From the NCBI GenBank assembly GCA_013397935.1, contig VZRN01005002.1, positions 904,853-968,852 on the forward strand: 64,000 bases of DNA, given 5' to 3'. Positions 39,901 through 51,900 of the stretch are shown here, in pieces. Made by a program: the position numbers and the translations under genes. Numbering within the stretch: position 1 is the first letter of the stretch; every line of letters starts with the position of its first letter. Under the pieces are notes generated by a model, which worked only from the letters and a program-made list of their open reading frames with translations, did no database searches and was not told where the DNA came from. Source of the DNA: Dasyornis broadbenti. Taxonomy: Eukaryota > Chordata > Aves > Passeriformes > Dasyornithidae.

Positions 39901-42900
39901 ATGTTGGTAATTCACTTAGTTCAGAAAATTGCTCAGGACATCCAACCAATCACTTAATGAATATCCTCCCTCCTTTTCCTGAAATCAGAATTTCATGTAG
40001 TTTACTGAGGACTTATCTATAAGATAATTCAGACTTCAGAATTCCCAAATCATCATACATGATGTCACAGAATAGGGCCATATGTTCACTGTTGCAAGTA
40101 CAGCAGCCCAGTTCATGCAATTGACTGCCCTGGGAGATTCAACTCTGTCTACAGAAAAAGAAGTGTACTTAAATGAAAGTGAAACTTTATGCTGGAAGGA
40201 AAGCAAGGAAACCACAGAAGAGAAGACATTTTGGTAGAATACATTCTTTAAAGCTAAATTATATGATTCAGACTCCGTCAAGCACAGTAAAAAGAACGGA
40301 TTCTGAGCCCCACTCATCCTTCACGAGATTTTTAAACAGCCTGGATGAACAGATAATATCGATGCCATCAGTTTAGCAACTCAAGCACTTTGCTCCCTTC
40401 ACTTGCTTCTGGCTTTTTCCCTGGTCTTCCAGTTTACAAAGGGAAATGAATCTGAGCTCCATTCAAAGAATGGTCATTTTATTTTAAATTCAGCAGCTGA
40501 AATGGACTTAATTACACAGATCACTTTATTTCAGAGTAGTAATGTGGTGTCTCTCCAGACTCTACTGGATATTTTCAAGGGTAATATCACAGAAAGGATG
40601 AAGCTCTTGTAGGAAGACAGAAAACAGCAGTGGATATATCTCTGCTCTTCATCCCTCACAACTTCTGTTTAACAAACTTTCTTAGCTTTGCCAAATTCCT
40701 TCTGAGAAGGACCACAATTAATTTCTTCCATCCTTATGTTGAAACAATATTCTTTCTTCACACATCTGCTATGACAGACCTAATCCTTGCTGCTGATGTG
40801 TAGATTTGACAATGTAGCAGGACTTCTCCACACAAATAAAGAAGAAAATTAGATTAGTCAGGAACCATTAAATATACAGATAAAAATTCCTTCAGCTTGC
40901 ATTTGACTTCCCTCCCCAAAAAAGTGCTAATTTGGGAAATACTTCAACACTTAAAAATTCCATAGAAAGTCCTTAAATATTCTCCTGCATTTGACACAGC
41001 AACATTGCAACTCCAGGAAGCTAAAGACAAAAGTCAGAGAAGAGCTGAAACTGGATTGTTTAATAATGCCAAAAAAAAAAAAAGAAAAAAAAAAAAAAGG
41101 AGCAAAAACTGTAAGGAATTCCAAGAACAATGAAATTCAATTTTCTTTCCTGGTAATCTCCTCAAACATCATCAGTCATAGAGGTAACCAAGTGTGCCAG
41201 CCTACAGAATGTTTTTTAAAATCTAATGTTTATTGAATCCTATTGGATTTATTATTTGAAGTTCTCTTGAGTTTTACTGTTTTTTGAAGCTGGCTCTCTC
41301 TTAGTTGAAACACACAGAAAGGACAGTGATTTGCTTTCCAGCATGCTTTATGTGGTCTTGGAAAACACAGTTACGGTTTTCTTCATTCTGCTAACGATAA
41401 ATTAGAAGCAAAATACAATATAACAATACAGTGTAAACCATCATCCAACCCCACTACTTGCTAAAAACGTGCTTCTAAGATATAAAAAATAATCAGCAGC
41501 CATCAATTTGAAAATTGCTAATATTGTTAAATATTAAGTCTGCCTTAGGGATTTTCACCAGTGTTAAGTTACCCTTTTTATGCTGATGCAGCACTATCTA
41601 CAGAATTGGATTTCATCAGTGTAAAGACTTTTAGTGCATAATTCAGTAATTTTCCTTAATGACAACATAACCAACAGAAGAAATATCATTTTCCCTTGTC
41701 TACCAGCACATGATACCTTACACAGTTTCTTAATACCTTTGTAGAACCACTGCAGCAGAACCTTGCACTAAAGTACTCAACAACTTTTGCTGAGTGACCC
41801 AGAGAAATACCTGATTGCTTCAGCTTGACCCTTTTGGATGGGTAATTTCCTTACAACTTTCATCTGTATGTAACAGTGAACAAAGAAGGTATCGTGACTA
41901 CAGGGTTCTGTAGATACAAACCCCGCCCCATCAACAGATGATACAGAAGAGCATGGTTATAAGACACCACTCCCAGCCACGCTGCTGCAGACAACCATTA
42001 AACTGGGATATGCTCACAAATTAACTGAGAATTAAACTGAATAACACAAATTGTACCTGCAAGGAGCATTAACTATTTTGAACAGTCTGTACCTGAACAA
42101 ATGTGAATCAAAAGTAAGACCATTTAGCATCTAACAGATGGAATCTACTTAAGGAAGCTGCAGATGTTTGTTAAACTAACAAATCACCAACTTTACCAGG
42201 GATAGCAGCAATCAGATTCTAGACTCCAAGTGAAATGCTGTTGAATTTCAAAACACTAATATTAACAAGCAGCTACAGTTCACCCAGAAATTCAATATTC
42301 TCGCTAGCCAACAAGAAGTCAAATACATCAGCATTTTGTTTAAAAATACAATTAACTCATTTATATTACTGCTAAAATTTCATGCATTTTACTATATTTT
42401 TACACTGAAACCACTCCAGATGCAAAGGCACTTTCACTAAAAATCTTATCATGGAAAGGTTCATTTTAAAGACAAACTTTACAGCAGTGAAAAGAGAGGG
42501 GAAGATATATAATCTATTGCCCTATTTACAAGGTATATCTATTTTAGCCTCTCCTACAGTACAATGAGTATAAATACCTGATGGGAAGGAATGCAGAAGT
42601 GGGAGCCAAATTCTCCTCAGCAATGCCCACTGACGGGATGAGACAACAGGCACAAAGGAAAACATGAAATGCAATCTGGATACAGGGAAACAGTTTACTG
42701 TGAGGGCATCCAACAATGGATCAGGTTGCCTAAAGGGGTTGCAAAGTCACCATTTTTGGAGATACTTAAAATCTGTCTGGACACGGTCCTGGGCAAGTGT
42801 CTCTAGCTGACCCTGCTTGAGCAGGGAGTTTGGACTAGATGATCCCCAGAGATCCCTGTCAATCTCAACCATTCTGTGACACCAGCAGCTGCTGGAGGAG

Positions 42901-45900
42901 GACCACAGCTGATTTTACATATTTACACTGGCAGCACCAATAACAACTTTTCTCATTTTTGAAATAATACAATCAGGGCTACAGAGCTGGTGACAAATGA
43001 ATCTCTTAGGGAACAGTTAAGTTTACTGATTGTACTAGGAACAGATTTCCCTATTATAAATAGTTATGTTCTTGGGAGACTAAGGTCATGCAAACTAATC
43101 TTAGATTCTTATCACTATTGCTAACAGCTTTGAATTGCAACCAAATCTTCACAAAAACATATTTTCACTTTTTAAAAGTGTATTGTCGGTTGAAGCCATA
43201 CTCCAGGTGGACAGCTGACTGTATACTAACTACTGCAACCTCCAGTCCTGCAAAACTGTGTACTAACTGCCTTGTCACAAAAATCCACCTCTGGAACCAA
43301 ATATGCTACACATCCAAAGACAAAAGTTAGTATATGTTAAACACTCACTCAACAAAAAAAGTCTGTTTAAGATAACATTGGGACAGCATTTCACCCAGTG
43401 CAGATCTGATTGCTTTTTATCCTACGATGCACTCTCAATAGTAATCTTACTATTTTTGAGAAACAGACTTCAAATAAAGCCAAGAAAATGAAACTTGTGG
43501 TCTTCCACTCATTTAGCTATGGAGAGAACGAAGTCGACATTGCAAATATCACCCCTGGAGGACATCGCCTTAGAATCACAGAATCATTAGGTTAGAAGAG
43601 ACCTTTAAGATCATCAAGCCCAAACTAAACCTAGGGCTGTCAAGCCAACCACCAAACCACATCCCTAAGTGTCACATTTACACATCTTTTAAAGACCTCC
43701 ACGGATGGTGACTCCACCATTTCCCTGTGCAGCCTCTTCCAGTGCTTTTGGTGAAAAAGTTTCACTGGTACTCTCACTTCACGTACCTGTGGAAATTAAT
43801 TTTCATTTTATAATTTTTTTAACGGCCGAAGCTATTTAGCAACAAATTCCTCCATGATGATTACTCATGGCTGCGAAAGAAAAAGCTGTAACATCTCTGT
43901 CTAAAAAATGCAGGCAGTGCCAATACCTATTCTAATTTAGTGGTGAATGAAGTAGCAGAAGTGCTGGCTCTTGAGAATCCTTTCTCAAAGTATGCATTTC
44001 ATGCAGAATAAAACATCATATACCCAAAAGTTTTCATCACTTCAATTTCTTAGAATAAATTTTGTTTTCTTTTGAATATCTATTTGCTACATGTTCTGGC
44101 ATTGATCTTGCATACATCTTGTTAACAGTTACAGAAATATTAAATATAGACACTTTTTAATGTTTGTCTTAAATCTTTCAAAGGCAATTTCTTTGAAAAG
44201 TGAGGGGGTTTGACTTTGAAGAAGGAGAAAAAAAAAGAACCCGTCTTCCAAAATGGCTTTAACACTCAATTACATTTATTTTTTTAAATATATACACACA
44301 CATACGTAATATGCACATATATATCTCAAAGCCTGCAAATATTTCTGACTCTTAAGGTATTTGGGTTCACCACTACACAACTGCCAATTCAGTGGTGTAT
44401 ATCAAGGGGGCAAACGTAAGCGAAAAAGACCCCAGCTACCCAGAACTGATTTCCCAAGTACAGTGATTGTCTTGAGATGCTGAATGACCTTTGACTTTCA
44501 TTAGATTCAGCCTTTTTTCAGTATCTTTAGTTTTTATTTTCTTCTTCATTGACGCTCTGTCATCTCTGAAAAGCCCTCTCTTTCATGCACAGGTAGCATA
44601 TTAGTATTTTCCAGAGCATTCTGTTAATTACGAGGCAAACAGCAGTTCTACAAGAAAAAGAACTACCAAACCAGGTGCTAGAAGCAGCTGTGCAGTTTAC
44701 CTCTGAGGAAGACAATATTTACCTGGAATAATGACAGGTATTTGGTTCAAGAACTCAGGCAGTAAACATTGGCTTTTGGTCTGCTGGGCAGACTAGAGAA
44801 GCAGAAAGATGTGTCTGATTGCTGCTATGAGGAAGGCAAATTCAGATGTAAGCTGAGGAAACTGTCAGTGAGATGATTCAGAGACAAGAATATTAAATAT
44901 ACAAATTTGTGCAAATTTGCATAACGATCTTTGGTAGGCCACTGAAAATTCATCAGAACTGGAGTGGAAAACTTTTTCCTGAGACTGTTAGTTGCTTGGT
45001 CAACATGGCATTGAGACAGAACCTCAAACACTCAGAATTCCATTCTCAACAGCACCATGCCTTGATGCTTTAAAAATATTCTTGCAGTGTAATTTTTGGG
45101 AAAGACTTGAAGATACAATGATACTTATGACGACATATTCTGCTATCAGTCTCAGTTTTAGTCTTTCCACGTTCTGCAGCAAACATTCTGCTACAAGGCA
45201 CTGTTTGTAAGTCATACACATCCATGAGGGAAGTGGCAGAAATCACTCTTTTTTTTAAAACTAATTTTTCATGCCAAAGTAGGAGGACAGAAAACAGACT
45301 GAAATCTAAACATAAAATTTTCCAGTAGTGCCATGGCCAAGAACCACAGAAAAATACTCTCTTTCCATACAGACATATACTAACCCCAGTGGAGTCTAAC
45401 TTTGGGAAAGCATAACATAAGCATTAGCTTTAAAAACCAGTACAGGTGCAAAAGGCCACTAAGGTAAAGGATAAACCTATTTGAGGAATGCACTGATTAG
45501 GAATTAATGCAAAGCTAAGCAGTTTTAATCTCAAAACTGACATTCACTGCAATGCAGCAGAACTCTTACTGATCTAACAGGAGACTGTTTCTAACATATC
45601 ACAGTTACAGATTAAGTCTAATTTTTAGAATTTCAATTAAATTAATAAGTTAATAAGCTGTGTCACCTAATCCTCTAATTTATCTTCTCTAAAAGATTAG
45701 TTTTCAAATATATAACCACAGCCATTAAGGTAATCAAACTTTACAAATATTCAATTATATTAACAGTTATTCATAGCAAAAGTGAAATAGAAAAACCCTG
45801 TGAAATATTCAGAAAACTGAATGCTTCATGTGCTCAGGTGTTAATTTAGAGGCTACTTCTTGAAAACAATGGCAAAAGATGCACTTGCTAAGAAGCTGTT

Positions 45901-48900
45901 CCACAGACACAAGCATCAAAAGAGAAATTGGTAGAGTACAATGCAGTAATTAGGAGACTCACTAGCATCATTCTACTATTTTATCATCATCATCATCAAT
46001 AATATAAAAGCTGTTGACTCTAACGATAGCAGAAATGCTACACAGATGTTTTACAGCAGTAGTGTAAGAAAAATTTGATTACCAGGTACTGATTCCAAGA
46101 GATTTTACCTTTTATCTCTAACTACAAGATTTTTTTCCCCTAATGCATCAATATTTTCATCAACTATTACAAAAATTGCCATTTTGCTACCAAAGAAATT
46201 TCATGTGATTGTCAATAAAACTTTAGTAAAGAAATCTTATTAAAAATCCAGTGTTTGAGAACATTGGGAAGAAAAAGTAATACATGTCCATTAAATGAAC
46301 AAAAGGTTTGTTTCAATTACAATCTCTTCTATGTTTTACTTTACAGTAAATGAAATCTAAATTTACCTCTCAAAGGGTATGTAAATTAGTACATTTTTGT
46401 GCAGTCTAAAAATAATAATTAAAACAAATAACACTCTTCTTCATTATTATTACCACATAATTATCAATTACTATGTATTTCTCAGTACTTTAAAGAGTGT
46501 GTTTGCATACTCCAATAAAAGTTATGCTACGTTATACGACAATTCAATATGTATCTCAATATCTTAAGAAACACAACTGCTTATTTAGGGTTGCCCAAAG
46601 AAGAGCTTTATTATGTAATAATTCAGTGATGGTGTCTATGCTGCCCTGTGTCGTCTCACATTAGGTTAAAGGCTCAAAAACATTAGACTTCTTCCTTGGT
46701 TTTTCTTCTCCCCCAGCATCCAGACAAAGCAGTGTTCCTTAAGCGTGCTTTTCCATAAATCAGTTCGGAGCTCTTTAAACTTATCTGTATTTTTCAGTAG
46801 TGTCTGGTTTTGAGACACATCCCTGTGGCACTCTAAAGTACTAAATGAAAATAAAAATACTCAGCAATATAGATACTACCCTACTCCCTATCTTGTCCAG
46901 TACATCATCATCAAACAGTGCCTCAGGGGAAGGTACAGCAAGACAGACATGATAAAGTGCTTCAGAAATGCTCTTTATTCAGCTCTCTAGAAAAAAAATG
47001 TGAAGGTTGTTTTTCTTTCTTTTTTTTTTCTCTCAGAAGATGATTTCACTATCAAACTTTATAAACTGTGTCTCTTAATCTAATTTGATCTAATCTGATC
47101 TCTGCTTCTTAAATTCCTTTCACCTAGCTGCTCTGTAAGCTGAACATTTTAAAGATACTCATCTCTAACAGCAGCTTGAATTAGGGAAGAAAAAGAAAGT
47201 CAATATGTGAGCAAAGGTGAAGAGTTAAAACAATTAAAAATAAATAAAAGATTAAAAAATTGTTTTATCACCAGCATCAGTCTTCTATATAAATGCTGTA
47301 GCTGGGAACAAACACTTTACTTCTGGTTCTCAACATTTCTCCATGATTTTTTCATCTTGCCTTCTCTGATTAATACAGCTACTGAATCCCAGTAGGAAAA
47401 TTCAGATTATAAAGGTCTTTGTGTATTTTATGTAAAATATAATAAAAATATACACTGTAAATATACTTAGCAGATATTTATGGTTCAACTCTTCCACCAG
47501 AGAAAATAAAGACTCTCTCTTTCAAAATAACTTTCATTGTTCTGAAAATAACTAATCTCAACTACTTTTATGAAGAAGGACCTTCTACTTACCTCAAATG
47601 AAATGAAAAGCACTGTTCTGAAGGATGGTAATTTGAATAGATTACAAGTCAGTAGATGCTATTGGTTGCCTTTACATTGGCAACTATTAACATTTAGTTT
47701 CCATTAAAAAAAGGGTATTTCTTGGCAGATTTTTGATGGGTTTTTTTTTACAAGTTTATGTTGTTCTCTTGACATCATTCAGGGAAAGAAAAGGTCTGAT
47801 ACAAGTACCACCTTTGTTAAAATACATTTAAAACTTAAAATAGTAGATTCTAGCTGACTTGTTTGTCAATTCTCAAAAATGTCAATTTACATCAGAAGAG
47901 CAACTGGAGTAATTTCAGAAAGAGGATATTCTCTGTCTCCTTCACTGGATATCAAGGAACCAAGTCGCTTAAGTTCTAAACTCAGCCTTCCCTACAGGAC
48001 CATAACTGATGCTACAGGAGTAGAAAATATAGTTCAAGATAAACAGTACTTACATGAAGTGCAGTGCACCTTCAGGTTGTTGCAATTGGAAGCCATAGGA
48101 GGACTTAAATGAGTAACTTATTGATGTTTAGGTAAATACAAGGCTTATTTGATAAACAACACACTTAAGCCTTTAGGAATACCTAAACTTAAAATAAGGA
48201 AATGGATCCACTATATAAGTACTACATCTGTGCTATTTATAAACAAATAATGCTTAACAAAACAATGCTCTACAATGTGATCTTCTGGCAGAGCTCTGCA
48301 TAAACAGACAAGATCCTTAAATTCAATTACAAGCTTTCAGCCTATAGATTTTGAAGTGTTTCTGTGATGAGTTTAATCGTTTCAGCATGAACTCCTTGAA
48401 TTATACTGGGGGAAATAGAGTCAAGTCTTAAGATTTCAGTAAGAACTACAGAGAACACTACCATTACACATACTGCAGGGTTTTGGGATAGGCCTCTTCT
48501 TTTGGTGGGGGGGATTTATTCTATATTTTGTATATGTTGGAGTTTGGTGGTTTTGTTTCGGTTGGTTGGCTGGTTTGTGGGTTTTCTTTCTTTAAATACA
48601 AAGGGATACCTTCTTATCAGTTTATGGAGTTGCAAGAAATGCATTTACAATTATTTTATTTTCTAGGTATCATACTAAAATGCACCATTTTGGCCTTCTG
48701 AAGTTCTATGCATCACTCCCTTTAGAGTGTAAGAGCATCAAAATTGGTTTTAATTATGTCTTTTAAGCACCCCCTCTATAGTTTCGTAAGACAACTGATG
48801 ATTCACATGCTCCAGGAGGCACCAAGCTTTAATGCTGTGACAGATTCCTTCCAACTTGTTTATTATAAAGCCTGAAAAAATACATTATTTGATAATATCA

Positions 48901-51900
48901 TGGTCAGTATCCACACATCACTTGTGGTAAAATGCCTATATCCCACATCCAGCTGAACGGTGACAAAAATGCCAATTAATTTTTGTTACTTTTGCTATGT
49001 TTGCATCTAAATGCAAACCTAAAAATATTATAAGAAATGCAGGTTACTTAAGCAGAAATTAAAGACAAAGCTAACACTTTTTGCCACCAAAGAAGGACTT
49101 CCATTCAAAAGATTTGCTTTTAGCAGTTCCATCCCTATATCCTTGGCTAAGCAAAGCAAGATAACAAATGTTAAAGATGTATTATCTTCAGATGGCAACA
49201 AAGAACCAACCATTAAACAGATCATTTTACACTTCTTAATAATTTATTAGAACATTTTTAAAAAACTGCTTATGGTCACATATCCCACAAGATAGCTGGG
49301 AGATAGCCTAATTTGTTAGGTGAACATAATTTACTTTTCCATCACTCCCACACTTACATGTTTATAATGACTTCCATGTATATCTTAACACATATCACGA
49401 TCCTATTATCAGAGCACTGCAACCCCAGAATGAGAAAACCTATCAAAATAACCCTGTCATCTCATATAAATACACCCCAATCCAGTAAGTCAGCATATAA
49501 TTAACAATGCAGTAAAGTGTGGTAAAGTAGCAAGACACGAACATGCCCTTCCTTGTCAAAGGTTCACCATTCCACTGCCGATATAAAAACTACTAAAAGA
49601 TCCCAAACCAATTCATCTTTTGGCTCAATTTTGTTCTAAAATCCATGGATTTAGAATCCAGTAATCAATCTGCTACAAGATGCAGTTCTGAAGTAAGGTT
49701 TTATCCATATAATTTTCAGTCAACAACATAATTTATCACTGCAATGAGCAGGCCAAGCAGAGCCACCACCCAAAAGATTAGGTGATCAAAAAGTTAACAT
49801 GAATGTACAAAAGAGTTGTAAATGCAAGTGATCTGATCAACCTAATGCTTTGTACTGTAAAGGTTTTTGAAGAAATTAGTGTTCATGTTCAACAGCTTTT
49901 ATTAGCTGAAAAGATGTAGAACTTTGCCATGATTACAAAAATGTAGCACACACATGCATCTGCCCTTCAGTACTTTAAGCCTCAGCTGATATCAGCTTTG
50001 TATTCATAGTTTATGTATCATGATTTCACAAAGCAGAAAATGAGAATGCTTTCTTCTGAATTGTCATGTATTCAAAAAGCAAAATTTGAGAGGATTTTGT
50101 AATAGCACAACAGCAGAATTTATCTTACAGGAGGCTTCCTGACATTTCAAGAAAACTAGAGTCCTTGTATTGCAGAGATCAAAAACCATAAAACCCAAAA
50201 CACCGCCCCAAAACCTTCTTTGGCATAACTTTAGCAAACTTATGAGAGGTATGAGCACTAGTTTAAAAGAAAACCCCAAAAACACAAACTCTGAGCCTTG
50301 GTTCTTGTTAGATTCATTACAGTTACATTCTACAATAACAGTAAGAAGAGGAAAATTACTACGAATTAACAACAATTCCTATATTTAATGTTATTTAAAA
50401 ATCAAAGTGTTACCTAAGGCAATTACCTTGCAGCCTTTTAATATCTACAGGGAAAAGCCTAAGGGAAAATAATTGACTTTGCTAATTTTACCCTTGGCAA
50501 TTATAAAATAGCTCTGCATTTCATTATGACTACAGAATTTCACATCTAATTGTCAGCCCCGAGAGAAGCACAGAGATAAATGCATCATACACAAGCTCAG
50601 ACAAGAATTTAACAGCACAATAAAATTATCTTGGTAGCAGTGAGTTCAGTTAATGTTAAAACCCCCCTTAATTTAAATTCTTGTCTATACAATAGCTATG
50701 CACGTCTATGGAGGTTACAGCTACCACGGTCAGTACCATGTACGATAAAATGCTGCTCATTTCATTAGCCAATTTGCTAAATTTCAGCAAAAAAAGCAGT
50801 ACTGTGATTTTTACTTTTTACATCAAAGAACACAAAACATTATGAAGGAAAAAAGTCACAGTTATTTCACACTGCTAAAAAACAGATGCCAGATTTGAAA
50901 ATTCATCATTTACAAAAGAATAAATACAGTATGTTTAAATCATTGCACCTGTCAAGAGATTTCTATAGCTTGTACCTCAATTTTTCTAACTTTGCTAGTA
51001 GGGTTAGACGTATGAAAAAGAATAATTTACTAAGTCAATCAGTTTCCATAATGGCATCCCACTTATCGTATGTAGAAGCTATGAAAGTATTTAGATGTCA
51101 GAAAAATGAAAAAAAGTGCTAAAATGTTTTGGCAGAATTTTCCAACATGCAGTATAATGATTGCTTTAAAAAAAAAAAAGTATTTCTTTGCACTTGTGCT
51201 TCATTTTACTGTAGACTTTTTTCCTGGCAAATCTTCAGGGATTATACATTCCTGCTGCAATACTTAATGATGTTCTAAATGCAAAGTAATAGTTGCTATG
51301 TTTTATAAAAGTTTCCTCTTATGTTGAAACAGAAAATTGATGTAGGGTTAAATCCTTCGGTCTGTCTTGAGAAACTTACAAGGTACTAAAAAAAAATGAA
51401 CCAATACAAATCAATAATAATTAGTAAAATCAATTACACTCCATTTTGGTTATAGTATGCACTATTTAATTTGGGTTTGTTTTTTTTTTTAATTCTTACT
51501 ACAAGTTAGCACCATAATGGCTTAACCCACTATTCCAGTAGATTGGCATCTAATTTTTTGTCTCTTCTCTTGAATCTCAGCTCTATGTTAGAAAATGACA
51601 CCACTTCTGAGAGAAACTGTCATACTCATGATCAAAAAGTACAGAAATACTCCACTACCATGAGATTTAGCATGAGAATCTAAAAAAATAGACTCCTTAG
51701 GCTCACAATTACAACTATGCTGATTATTGACAACTGCACATGACAAATATTTATTTTATATTACAACGTGGCAGCAATCTTCAAATGTACGAAAAGCACC
51801 TCTGCAAAAAGTACTGGTTCCTGTTTCCATTGGAATGGCACACTTAGCTCTTCAGCCATACATGCAGTTAGGTGTTACACTAGGCTGGCACAGGGATGTC

